From an uncultured Oscillibacter sp. (GTDB lineage Bacteria; Bacillota; Clostridia; Oscillospirales; Oscillospiraceae), in the NCBI GenBank assembly GCA_934574045.1, contig CAKTMK010000011.1:1-62269 (forward strand): DNA of 62,269 bases, read 5' to 3'. How positions within the stretch are numbered: the first letter of the stretch is position 1; each line of letters begins with the position of its first letter. The notes beneath the pieces were generated by a model that saw only the letters and a program-made list of their open reading frames with translations, had not been told where the DNA came from and did no database searches. Positions 21,703-30,506 of the stretch are shown piece by piece. The position numbers were made by a program, and so were the translations under genes.

Positions 21703-24700
21703 ATGGACACTGTCAGATCCCTGACCGCCGCGCTGGTCCGCGCGTTTGGCGAGCAGACCTTTTACCGCAAGCTGGCCATGAGCCGCGCGGACGCCGCCGC
21801 GCTGATCCTTCCCCAGGAGTGGGACGAGCCGCTGGGCGCCCTGCTCCCCTTTGACCGGCGGCTGAGCTGCGACCGGGCGCTGGCCATGTGCCTGCCCCTG
21901 CTCAACCGGCTGGCCCCGCCGCCGAAGGAGGGCTGGCTGGAATACAGCTACCGGGTGGCGGTCTCCCTGCTGTACGACGCGGCGGACGCCGAGCACACCG
22001 CATCCCAGCGGGACGCGGCGCTGTGCTTTCTGAACATTCTTCAGGTGCTTTTCGACGCGGAGCGGACCGCCCTGCCCTTTGATCCGCAGTTTGACTTCGC
22101 CTTCTGCACGGAGGCGGAGCTGGCCGGCAGCGCCGCTGCGGCGGAGTACCGCCAGTTTCTGGTGCGCTTCCGGGGGGAGTATGCCTACGAGGCCATGCGC
22201 CTTGGCCGGGAGGTGACGCCCTACCGCACGCTGGAGCACATCGCGGGGGTCCACCACGTAGCCATGAGCATCATGCGGGCCTATCACGCGGCGGGCGGGT
22301 GCGTGGATCTTCCTCTGCTCTCCGGCGCGGCGGCGGGCCACGACATCGGCAAATTCGGCTGCAAGCCCGGCGAGCGGGTCCCCTACCTCCACTATCACTA
22401 CACCGACCAGTGGTTCTCCCAGCGGGGGCTGGAGACCATCGGCCGCATCGCCGCCAACCACTCCGTCTGGGATCTGGAGCTGGAGAACCTGTCGGCGGAG
22501 TCGCTGGCGCTGGTGTACGCCGACTTCCGCGTGAAGCAGTCCCGGGACGAGAGCGGGCAGGAGATCGCCCGGATCTACTCTCTTCAGGAAGCCTTTGACG
22601 TGATCCTCTCCAAGCTGGACAATGTGAACTACGCCAAGGAGATGCGCTACCGCCGGGTATACGCCAAGCTGCTGGACTTTGAGGATTACATCCGCTCCTT
22701 CGGCGCGGACGTGACCCTCTCCGGCGCGAACACGCCGCCGCCGCCCCGGCCCGACCCGGCGCTGATGTCGCCGGAGCAGGTGGTGACGGCTCTGCGGCTG
22801 ACGGCGGTGGATCACAACATCCGTCTGATGTACCGGCTGGGCCGGGAGCAGCTCTTCGCCAACATCCTCGAGTCCGCCCGCAGCGAGCAGAGCGCCCCCC
22901 GGCTGGGCGCGTACCTCGGCATTTTCGAGGAGTATTTCACCTACTGGTCCCCGGTGCAGAAGGAGCAGACGCTGGAATTCCTCTACGATCTGCTGCTCAT
23001 CCCGGACGGCGGCGTCCGCCGCCGGGCCTCGGCGCTGATGGGCCGCGTGCTGGCCGGGTTCAACTCCGGCTATAAAAAGGAGCTGCCCGCCGGGGCGGAG
23101 CCGGACCCGGCGGACCGGCGGCCCTTTGAGCTGTGGCGGGAGTATTTTTCCCGCCTGATCTATCCCGACCGGCGGCTCACGCCCGTGCAGGTCAGCAAGA
23201 TCCGGTACGCCGCCAAGCTGACGGTGGACTCCCTGCTCTCCCACGCGTCCGCCGCGGACGCGCCCCAGTTCGCCGCGGAGCTGCTGCGCCACTACGCCGA
23301 CCCCCGGGCCGCGGAGGAGGGCGCCGCCTTCGCCCTTCTGAACACGGTGGTCAGCTTCCCGCTGGCCCAGTGCGGCGAGGAATACCTGCGCCTGTTCACG
23401 GATTTCGCCGTCTACTGGCTCCAAAACGGCGGCGAAGCGCCCAAGGCCGCCGCCATGCGCCTGCTGCGCCATCTTCTGGAGGCGGCGGACGCGCCCCTGC
23501 GCGCCCGCATCCGCGCCGCCGCCGAGGCGGCGGAGTGCGGCATCAGCATCCCCCTCCTGTTCCTGCACACCCAGCTCTGCCGCCGGTTCGGCATGGACGT
23601 TTCGGAGCAGGAGTCGTTTCTGAACCGCCAGAGCGCCGTCAGCGCGGTGTTCCTGGACAATCTCAAGACCGCCACGCCGTGGCTTCTGAAGGCCGTGGGC
23701 GTGGAGTACCTTCTCGATCAGGTGGAAAAGGGCAGCCGGGGCAACGTGCTCCACATCGCCACCCACTTCTCCAATCTGATGAAGGTCAGTGAAAACGTGG
23801 TGGTCCGTCAGGCGGCGGGGGCGTCGCTGCTGAGCCTTGCCTCCCTGCTGACGCCGGACCGGCGCAACGAGATCGCCGTGGAGCTTTCCCGCTCACTGGA
23901 GACGGGCGACGCGGACAGCTCCCGCTACATTCCGGAGTATCTGGGCCGGTTCTCCCTGTGGCTCCAGCCGGGAGAGCTGGACGAGGTGGTCAGCCAGATG
24001 GAGCTGCTCCTCTCCTCGCCCAACGCGGGAGTGGTGTCCTCCGCGCTGCGGACCGTCGGCTCCATTCTGGAGTATTACGCGGTGTACGCCGGGCGCTTCC
24101 GGGAGGATGCGGAGACGGTCATGCGCCGCCGGGACCGGCTGGCCGGACTGCTGCTGCGGGGACTGGCCTCCTGCCGGGAGTCCGTCCGCCAGACCACGCT
24201 GCACATTCTGGGCGACGGGCTGTTTGCCTCCGGCGCGCTGGACTTTGCGGACAAGGACGCCCTGTTCACCCTGACGGCGAAAAAGATCCTCTGCCTGATC
24301 GGTGAGAGCAGCGAGCGGGAGCTGACGTTCTTCTACGCCGCCGCCTCCCTGTCCCATATCTACCGCTTCATCGTCTCCCACCTTCTGGAGGACGGACCGT
24401 TCCGCTTCCCCCAGCCGCCTGCGGCGGCATTCTTCCCCGGCACCTTCGACCCCTTCTCCCTCTCCCACAAGGGCATTGTGCAGGCCATCCGGGACCGGGG
24501 CTTTGAGGTCTACCTCGCCATCGACGAGTTCTCGTGGTCCAAGAAGGCCCAGCCCTCCCTCGTGCGGCGGCAGATCGTGTCCATGTCCGTGGCGGACCAG
24601 TTCGGCGTGTACCTCTTCCCCCACGACATCCCCATCAATCTGGCCAACCCCCGGGATCTCAACCGCCTGCGGGAGGTGTTTTCCGGCCGGGAGCTGTATC

Positions 24701-26526
24701 TGGCCGTGGGGTCCGACGTGGTGGCCAACGCCTCGTCCTACCGCGCCGCGCCCGCGGACGGCTCCGTGCAGCACCTCAACCACATCGTGTTCCGCCGCTC
24801 CAGCGGCGCGGAGGGCCGGGAGACGGAGCCGGACCTGTCCTGCATCCTGGGCAAGGTGCTCCAGCTGGAGCTTCCCACCCATCTGGAGGACATCAGCTCC
24901 ACCCGCATCCGTGAGAACATCGACCTGGGGCGGGACATCTCCAATCTGGTGGACCCCACGGTGCAGGACTATATCTACCGCAACAGTCTGTACCTGCGGG
25001 AGCCGCAGTACAAGCAGATCCTGCGGGCCAGCGATCTGGACTTCTCCTTTGCGGAGGAGCCGGACCGGGCGCTGCTGGAGGAGCTGACCGCCGCCGCGGG
25101 CGAGGGCCGTCCCCTGCCGCCCCGGCTGGCGAAGGACGACTCGTTCATGATCCTGCGGGCAAAGGGGCCGCGGCCCCGGCTGCTGGGCTTTTTGTCCATG
25201 CGCACGGTGAACACCGCCTCGCTTTACGACGCGCTGGGCGACGCGGGTCTCGCCAACTACGTCCGGGAGCGGACCTCCGGGCGCATCGCCCTGCTGACGG
25301 GGCTTTATATCGTCAAGTCCGCCGGAGGGAACTACGACGTGGGCCAGCTCCTGCTCACCGAGGCGCTGAGCCGGTCCATGGCATCTGACTGCGGCTACGC
25401 CGTATGGTACCCCGCCGCGGGGCACACGGAGCCGCAGACGCTGGATCTGCTGGAGCGGCAGGGCTTCCGCCCCGCGCCGCCGGACGGGGCCGGACCGCTC
25501 CTGATGGTGGATATGCGCGCGCCCACCGTGGTCATCCAGAACATCCCCACCACGCTCAAGGAGCCGTTCGCCTCCAGCGCGCCGGTGCTGGCCGCCGTGC
25601 GCCGCGCCCACGAGCGCTTCCAGCGGGCCATCTGCGGGCTTTACCCCGGTGTGCTGGTCCTGTCGCTGAACGCAGAGGTCATTTATCACCGGCTGGTGGG
25701 CCGCATCGTGGAGCTGAACAACGTCCCGCCGGAGCCGACGCAGCCCCGGGTGCTGGGCCGGAAGATGTGCGTCCCCTTCGGCAAGATCCTGCGGGGCAAC
25801 GCCGTGCCCAACACCGTCACCAAGACCATCCACACCGACAAGGTCTTTTCACCGGACCTGACCTCCTTCTCCATCGAGGCGTTCCCCCGGTACGCGCCGC
25901 TGGAGAGCCAGATCCGCACCGTCAAGTCCTTCCGCCGCCCGGTCATTCTGGTGGACGACCTGCTCCACTCCGGCAACCGCATCAGCGCGCTGGACCCCCT
26001 GTTCCGGGCGGAGGACGTGGAGATCGACCGGGTGCTGGTGGGTATCCTGTCCGGCAAGGGCCGGGACCTGATGGCCTCCAAGGGCCGCAGCGTGGACTGC
26101 GTGTACTTCGTTCCCAATATGCGCTCGTGGTTCGTGGAATCCACCATGTATCCCTTCATCGGCGGCGACACCGTGGGCCGGGACACCGGCAGCCAGCCCC
26201 AGCTCACCCCCGCCATCAATATGCTGCTGCCCTACACCTGTCCCAAATTCTACCGGGGCTGCCCCCAGTCCTCCGTGTTCCGCTTTTCTCAGGCGTGCAT
26301 TGAAAACGCCCGGGACATTCTTCAGGCGCTGGAGACGGAGTACCGCCGGACCTACGCCCGGAACCTGACCCTCTCCCGCCTGAGTGAGGCAGTGATCCTG
26401 CCGCTGGCGCCGGACAAGGGCGGGTGTCTTTCCTATGACCTGAATCTGTCCGCCTCCGAATGTCTGGAAAACGACCTGCGGATGCTCCTGCGGATGCGGG
26501 AGCTGACGGGCGGACAGCTATCCTGA
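21703..26526 (+). CDS. giant multidomain protein: HD, helical repeats, NadD-like nucleotidyltransferase, GNAT-like, phosphoribosyltransferase-like
   Basis: This 1,607-residue cytoplasmic protein has no signal peptide or membrane segment. Residues about 150-320 are an HD phosphohydrolase domain (LEHIAGVHHVAM, GHDIGKFGC with His213-Asp214, then AANHSVWDLEL). Residues about 330-900 are leucine-rich helical repeats of HEAT type. Residues about 905-1090 are a nucleotidyltransferase like NadD/CoaD: FFPGTFDPFSLSHKG at the start and ISSTRIRENIDLG with LVDPTVQDYIYRN at the end. Residues about 1130-1275 resemble a GNAT fold. Residues about 1290-1520 resemble a type-I phosphoribosyltransferase with the PRPP loop VILVDDLLHSGNR near 1412. 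GGAGGA at 21692-21697 supports the ATG at 21703. It may build, edit or break down a nucleotide-linked metabolite; no function is known to me. Confidence 0.8.
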   Translation: MDTVRSLTAALVRAFGEQTFYRKLAMSRADAAALILPQEWDEPLGALLPFDRRLSCDRALAMCLPLLNRLAPPPKEGWLEYSYRVAVSLLYDAADAEHTASQRDAALCFLNILQVLFDAERTALPFDPQFDFAFCTEAELAGSAAAAEYRQFLVRFRGEYAYEAMRLGREVTPYRTLEHIAGVHHVAMSIMRAYHAAGGCVDLPLLSGAAAGHDIGKFGCKPGERVPYLHYHYTDQWFSQRGLETIGRIAANHSVWDLELENLSAESLALVYADFRVKQSRDESGQEIARIYSLQEAFDVILSKLDNVNYAKEMRYRRVYAKLLDFEDYIRSFGADVTLSGANTPPPPRPDPALMSPEQVVTALRLTAVDHNIRLMYRLGREQLFANILESARSEQSAPRLGAYLGIFEEYFTYWSPVQKEQTLEFLYDLLLIPDGGVRRRASALMGRVLAGFNSGYKKELPAGAEPDPADRRPFELWREYFSRLIYPDRRLTPVQVSKIRYAAKLTVDSLLSHASAADAPQFAAELLRHYADPRAAEEGAAFALLNTVVSFPLAQCGEEYLRLFTDFAVYWLQNGGEAPKAAAMRLLRHLLEAADAPLRARIRAAAEAAECGISIPLLFLHTQLCRRFGMDVSEQESFLNRQSAVSAVFLDNLKTATPWLLKAVGVEYLLDQVEKGSRGNVLHIATHFSNLMKVSENVVVRQAAGASLLSLASLLTPDRRNEIAVELSRSLETGDADSSRYIPEYLGRFSLWLQPGELDEVVSQMELLLSSPNAGVVSSALRTVGSILEYYAVYAGRFREDAETVMRRRDRLAGLLLRGLASCRESVRQTTLHILGDGLFASGALDFADKDALFTLTAKKILCLIGESSERELTFFYAAASLSHIYRFIVSHLLEDGPFRFPQPPAAAFFPGTFDPFSLSHKGIVQAIRDRGFEVYLAIDEFSWSKKAQPSLVRRQIVSMSVADQFGVYLFPHDIPINLANPRDLNRLREVFSGRELYLAVGSDVVANASSYRAAPADGSVQHLNHIVFRRSSGAEGRETEPDLSCILGKVLQLELPTHLEDISSTRIRENIDLGRDISNLVDPTVQDYIYRNSLYLREPQYKQILRASDLDFSFAEEPDRALLEELTAAAGEGRPLPPRLAKDDSFMILRAKGPRPRLLGFLSMRTVNTASLYDALGDAGLANYVRERTSGRIALLTGLYIVKSAGGNYDVGQLLLTEALSRSMASDCGYAVWYPAAGHTEPQTLDLLERQGFRPAPPDGAGPLLMVDMRAPTVVIQNIPTTLKEPFASSAPVLAAVRRAHERFQRAICGLYPGVLVLSLNAEVIYHRLVGRIVELNNVPPEPTQPRVLGRKMCVPFGKILRGNAVPNTVTKTIHTDKVFSPDLTSFSIEAFPRYAPLESQIRTVKSFRRPVILVDDLLHSGNRISALDPLFRAEDVEIDRVLVGILSGKGRDLMASKGRSVDCVYFVPNMRSWFVESTMYPFIGGDTVGRDTGSQPQLTPAINMLLPYTCPKFYRGCPQSSVFRFSQACIENARDILQALETEYRRTYARNLTLSRLSEAVILPLAPDKGGCLSYDLNLSASECLENDLRMLLRMRELTGGQLS

Positions 26527-26548
26527 CCGCCAGAAAGGAGCAACCATC

Positions 26549-27793
26549 ATGTACTATTACACCCGCCGGGGAAGAACGCTCGCCTCGTTCAGCCCCCTCC
26601 CCCTCCCCGCCGCGCCGGAACCGGGAGAAAACGAGGAGGTGACGTTCCTCATCGACTGCCCGCCGGAGGAGCGGCGCGCCAGCTTCCTCGCCGCGGACCC
26701 CCGCCATCTCACCGCCCAGCATGACGGCGTGGAGTGGCTGGACAGCCGCCGGATCGACGCGCCGGAGCCGGAGCTGCCGGAGTGGCTGGCCCGCCGCCTG
26801 AAGCACGGCGGGCTGCGGGCCGTGAATTTCCGCCATCCCGCGTGGGAACGGGTGGCCTTCGGCGAGCGCCGCCAGCCCAACCGGAAGCGGGTGAACCTGC
26901 TGGCCGTGGGCGATGTGGGCGGGACGCTGCTGACGGCGCTGAAGCTGCTGGGCGGCGAGAACATCAGCACCATCGGCATCTGCGATCTCAGCGCCGCCAC
27001 CGTGGCCCGGTGGACGGCGGAGATGAGCCAGATCTCGTGGCCGTGGAATTACGAGGCGCTGCCGAAGGTGGAGCCGGTCGCCCCGGAGCATCTCTTCGAG
27101 TGCGACGTGTTCCTGTTCGCCGCCGCCAAGGCCGTCCCCCCGGTGGGCAGCGGCGTGCAGGACGTGCGCATGGCGCAACTGGCGGCCAACCGCCCGCTGG
27201 TGGAGTCCTACGCCCGGCAGGCCCGCTCCGCGGGCTTCGGCGGACTGTTCGTGGTCCTCTCCGACCCGGTGGACCCCCTGTGCCGGGCGGCGTACCGGGC
27301 CTCCAACGCCGGGCCGGACGGGAAGTGGGACGGACTGGGCCTGCTGGCCGAGCAGATCCAGGGCTTCGGCCTCGGCGTGATGAACGCCCGGGCCGCCGCG
27401 CTGGCGCAGCAGGATCTGCGGTATCTCTCCTTCCTGTCGGACGGGCGCAGCTTCGGCCCCCACGGGGAGGGGCTGGTCATCGCCAACTCCATCAAGAAAT
27501 ATGACGATGCCATCTCCCGGGAGCTGACCGAGCAGGTCAAGACCGCCAACCTGCGCATCCGGGAGCTGGGCTTCAAGCCCTTTGTGGCTCCCGCCGTCTC
27601 CTCGGGGGCGATGCAGCTTCTGCTGGCGCTGCGGGGCCAGTGGCACTGCGGGTCGGTGTGTCTCGGCGGCGTGTGGTTCGGCGTGCGCAACCGCTACACG
27701 GTCAACGGGTTGGAGACGGAGTCGCTGGAGCTGCCCGACGAGCTGTTCGCCCGGCTCAAGGAGACGGAGGCCGGCCTGCGGGCCATTGAGTGA
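26549..27793 (+). CDS. malate/lactate dehydrogenase-like Rossmann protein
   Basis: The 414-residue protein has a unique N-terminal part of about 110 residues, then a Rossmann fold VNLLAVGDVGGTLLTALKLLGG that would bind NAD(P). Later segments recall the LDH/MDH fold: FVVLSDPVDPLCRAAY (compare the family NPVD), GFGLGVMNARAAAL, FGPHGEGLVIANS near the usual catalytic-His loop, and the C-terminal SVCLGGVWFGVRNRYTVNGLE. The usual substrate arginines are not clear, so its reaction is open. AGAAAGGAG precedes the ATG, and it follows the giant gene after 22 bp and precedes the reductase gene by 10 bp, forming one operon. Confidence 0.75.
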   Translation: MYYYTRRGRTLASFSPLPLPAAPEPGENEEVTFLIDCPPEERRASFLAADPRHLTAQHDGVEWLDSRRIDAPEPELPEWLARRLKHGGLRAVNFRHPAWERVAFGERRQPNRKRVNLLAVGDVGGTLLTALKLLGGENISTIGICDLSAATVARWTAEMSQISWPWNYEALPKVEPVAPEHLFECDVFLFAAAKAVPPVGSGVQDVRMAQLAANRPLVESYARQARSAGFGGLFVVLSDPVDPLCRAAYRASNAGPDGKWDGLGLLAEQIQGFGLGVMNARAAALAQQDLRYLSFLSDGRSFGPHGEGLVIANSIKKYDDAISRELTEQVKTANLRIRELGFKPFVAPAVSSGAMQLLLALRGQWHCGSVCLGGVWFGVRNRYTVNGLETESLELPDELFARLKETEAGLRAIE

Positions 27794-27803
27794 GGGGGAG
27801 CGT

Positions 27804-28844
27804 ATGCTGACTTTGATCTGCCCCGGCAACCGCGCGTCGGACCGGTACGCCCGGGCAATGCGCGCCGGACTGGACGGCGTATCCTGTCAGGTGCTGACGG
27901 AGCTGACGCAGCCGCTGCACGGGCGGCGGCTGCTGTTCGCCGTCCCGCTGGATGAGAGCGGCGTGAATCTGGGCTTTTACCGTCTGCTGGCCTTCCTGCG
28001 GACGCACCCGGACTGCCTTTCCGGCTGCGCCGCGGGCGTGGTGGTGGACGGCGCGGGGGACCTGCACACCAAGTCCGCCGCCCGGGAGCTGGTCCTCGCC
28101 GCCAACGCGGCGGGCTGCGCCTTTCCGGGACGCCCGCTGGTGGAGGCCGTCGGCTCGCTGAGCAACTTCGCCGTGCAGGCGAAAAACGCGGGCTGCGGAC
28201 TGGAGGAGGCCTATCATCTGGCGGTGCGGGATCTTGCGGAGCGGGTGGAGCGGTTTGACCCGCCCCGGCGGGAGCGGCCGAACATTCTGGCGCTCCACGC
28301 CTCCAGCCGCCGCACCTCCAACACGCTGGCGCTGTGGAGCGGCGTGCGGGACCGGCTGGGAGACCGCTGTGCCGTGCGGGAGATCGGCCTGCGCAACGGC
28401 ACGCTGGAGGACTGCGGCGGCTGTCCCTATACCACCTGTCTCCACTTCGGCGAGCGGGGCGGCTGCTTTTACGGCGGCGTGATGGTGCAGGACGTGTACC
28501 CTGCCGTGCGGAAAGCGGACGCGCTGGTGCTGATCTGCCCGAACTACAACGACGCGGTGTCCGCCAACCTGACGGCAGCCATCAACCGCCTGACGGCCCT
28601 GTACCGCACCACCTCCTTCTCCGACAAGGCGCTTTACGGCGTGGTCGTCTCCGGCTATTCAGGCGGAGACATCGTGGCCAGCCAGCTCGTCAGCGCACTG
28701 TGCATGAACAAGGGCTTTTACCTGCCGGAGAAGTTCTGCCTGCTGGAGACCGCCAACGACGCGGGCGCGGCCATGAAGCTGCCGGGGATCGAGACCCGGC
28801 TGGACGGCTTCGCCGCCCGGATGCGCCGCCAGCTTTTGAATTGA
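27804..28844 (+). CDS. flavodoxin-fold NAD(P)H-dependent FMN reductase-like protein
   Basis: A 346-residue protein. The first 150 residues form an uncharacterised domain with VVVDGAGDLHTKSAARELVLAANAAGC. From about residue 155 a flavodoxin-like reductase fold follows: ILALHASSRRTSNTLALW (phosphate-binding loop), GLRNGTLEDCGGCPYTTCLHFG with four cysteines, DALVLICPNYNDAVSANLTAAINR and GVVVSGYSGGDIVASQL. This matches NADPH-dependent FMN reductase/iron-sulfur flavoprotein relatives. GGGGGAG at 27794-27800 supports the ATG. It is the last gene of the operon and is followed by a strong terminator. Confidence 0.78.
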   Translation: MLTLICPGNRASDRYARAMRAGLDGVSCQVLTELTQPLHGRRLLFAVPLDESGVNLGFYRLLAFLRTHPDCLSGCAAGVVVDGAGDLHTKSAARELVLAANAAGCAFPGRPLVEAVGSLSNFAVQAKNAGCGLEEAYHLAVRDLAERVERFDPPRRERPNILALHASSRRTSNTLALWSGVRDRLGDRCAVREIGLRNGTLEDCGGCPYTTCLHFGERGGCFYGGVMVQDVYPAVRKADALVLICPNYNDAVSANLTAAINRLTALYRTTSFSDKALYGVVVSGYSGGDIVASQLVSALCMNKGFYLPEKFCLLETANDAGAAMKLPGIETRLDGFAARMRRQLLN

Positions 28845-28883
28845 CCGGGCCGCGTCCCGGTGCGGAAAGCACATAAAAAAACA

Positions 28884-28927
28884 CCCTGCCCCGGCGTGAG
28901 CACGCTCACGCCGGGGCAGGGCTTTCT
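28884..28927. terminator. bidirectional terminator between the operon and the acetyltransferase gene
   Basis: CCCTGCCCCGGCGTGAG / CTCACGCCGGGGCAGGG (28884-28900, 28905-28921), 17 perfect pairs, followed by CTTTCTT on + and by GT plus six T residues on -. It can serve both converging units. Confidence 0.9.
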
Positions 28928-28983
28928 TCGCATCGTTTTGTTTTTGGCACAGGGCTGTTCCCCGTCGCTTCCGCGCGAAGCCG

Positions 28984-29579
28984 TCAGTCCTTCCCGCGGG
29001 GCGGCTCGTATCCGATTCGGTCGCTCTCCGTGATCCTCCGGACCACGCGGCAGGGATTGCCCACCGCGACCACGCCCGGCGGGACGTCCCGCGTCACCAC
29101 GCTGCCCGCTCCAATGACCGCGCCGTCGCCGATCGTGACACCCGCCACGATCTTCACGTCGCCGCCCAGCCAGACTTTTTGCCGATGCGCACCGGCTTTC
29201 CCTGACAGCCGCCGTGGATCCGCTCCTCCGCGTCCAGCGCGTGGTTCACGGGGTAGATCCCGATGTTGGGACCCAGCAGCGCGTTCGCGCCGATGGTCAC
29301 CTCCGCGCAGTCGAGGATCACACACCCGAAATTGATGTACACATTGTCCCCGATCGTGATGTTTTTGCCGAACTCGCAGCGGAAATCCGGCTCGATCCAC
29401 ACGTTTTCCCCCACCGAGCCGAGAAGCTCCCGCAGGATGCTCCGCCGCAGCTCCGTCTCGTCGTCCTCCGTCCGGTTGTACGCCCGAAAGAGCTTCTTTG
29501 CCGCCCCCCGCCGCTGAAACAGGTCGTCGTCAAAGTCGTTATACACCTGCCCGCGCAGGAGCTTTTCCCACTCTGTCAT
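28984..29579 (-). pseudogene. maltose/galactoside O-acetyltransferase, frameshifted
   Basis: Two frames together make one left-handed beta-helix acetyltransferase of the Maa/LacA type. The first part begins MTEWEKLLRGQVYNDFDDDLFQRR and runs through ITIGDNVYINFGCVILDCAEVTIGANALLGPNIGIYPVNHALD to KPVRIGKK. The second frame continues VWLGGDVKIVAGVTIGDGAVIGAGSVVTRDVPPGVVAVGNPCRVVR. The join is at a run of five A plus G (on - strand, about 29172-29180), where one missing base or a -1 shift at AAA-AAG restores the family reading KKVWLGG. The unshifted frame ends four codons later. It is either a recent pseudogene, a sequencing indel or, less likely, a programmed shift. Confidence 0.8.
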
Positions 29580-29604
29580 GATCCGCGCTCCGTTTCTGCC
29601 CCGA

Positions 29605-30492
29605 TCACACCGGGGGCAGGCCCAGCAGCTCCCGGCCGTCCGCGCTGAGATACGGCTCCAGAAAGTCCAGGTCCAGCTCAAAGACCTGCGGCCCCAGCGC
29701 GTAAGCCGCCAGCTCATAGGCGGGGTAGGATACGGTCATCCCGCTGTCGGAAAACGTCACCGCGTAATCCGGCCACTTGGCGAGAACGTCCCGGTAATCC
29801 TCCCAGTACATCTCCGGGGGGGCGCAGTCCTCGTCCATGGCCCGCCGGTCGGCCTGACGGATCAGCTCCTCCGTCACCGCCGCCTGAAAGCCCTCCGTAT
29901 CCTCGCCCAGCGCCGTCACGTGGAGGAACCGGCCCGTCTCCAGATCGAAATTCCAGCTCACCAGCGTGCTGCTGGGATGGGCGCCGCCGGTATAGCTGTA
30001 ATAATCCCCGGCCACGCTGATCAGCCGTTCCGTCCGCCAGAACGTATAGGTGAACTCCTCGCTGTAATAGCCCGTCCACTCCACGTCTCCGTCCAGCGTC
30101 TGGTAATCCGAGCGCGCCCAGTCGAAGATCTCCGGGAAGTTCATGTTCTCCACCCAGCTGGCAAGCTCCGCGTTGAACGCGTCGGCGGCGTCCAGCGCCC
30201 TCTGCTGCGCCTGCGTGGCGGCGGTCTCCAGCACGGCCCCGCTCTCCGTCACGGCCCGCAGGACGGGGATCGTGTATGTATAAGACGCCAGCAGCGTCCC
30301 GTCATCGGCGGACACGCTGTCGGACCGGCGGTCGCTGTCCAGCTCAAACCGCACCGTCTCCGCCGCAGAGGACGGCAGACGGCTGGCGCTGGCCGCGCCC
30401 TGCAGCTCGGATGTGCCGCCGGGGGGCGGCGCGCCGCAGCCGCCCAGCAGCAGGGCGGTCAGGACCGCCGCAGTTAAGGTCGTTTTTCGCAT
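29605..30492 (-). CDS. lipoprotein with DUF4163/DUF3298-type domains
   Basis: The 295-residue protein starts with a lipoprotein signal MRKTTLTAAVLTALLLGGCG (lipobox LGGC near residue 19). The middle contains VAGDYYSYTGGAHPSSTLVSWNFDLETGRFLHVTAL, which is typical of DUF3298 (RsiV-like C-terminal domain), and the end has YAVTFSDSGMTVSYPAYELAAYALGP. Such proteins sit outside the membrane; some are anti-sigma factor ectodomains, but there is no membrane helix or sigma gene here. The ATG at 30492 follows AAAGGAAC. It starts 14 bases after tmcAL and is probably co-transcribed with it. Confidence 0.85.
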   Translation of the reverse strand: MRKTTLTAAVLTALLLGGCGAPPPGGTSELQGAASASRLPSSAAETVRFELDSDRRSDSVSADDGTLLASYTYTIPVLRAVTESGAVLETAATQAQQRALDAADAFNAELASWVENMNFPEIFDWARSDYQTLDGDVEWTGYYSEEFTYTFWRTERLISVAGDYYSYTGGAHPSSTLVSWNFDLETGRFLHVTALGEDTEGFQAAVTEELIRQADRRAMDEDCAPPEMYWEDYRDVLAKWPDYAVTFSDSGMTVSYPAYELAAYALGPQVFELDLDFLEPYLSADGRELLGLPPV

Positions 30493-30506
30493 CGGTATCG
30501 TTCCTT

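Noticed and set aside
20650..23766. A 1,038-codon open frame on the - strand
   Set aside because: It lies antisense to the rhomboid-like gene and the giant gene, is rich in Arg, Gln, Gly and His as expected for a shadow of high-GC coding DNA, and has no motifs or ribosome site.
28984..29400. A separate gene for the 138-codon frame
   Set aside because: Only its C-terminal half has acetyltransferase sequence; the start is out-of-frame translation of the same gene.
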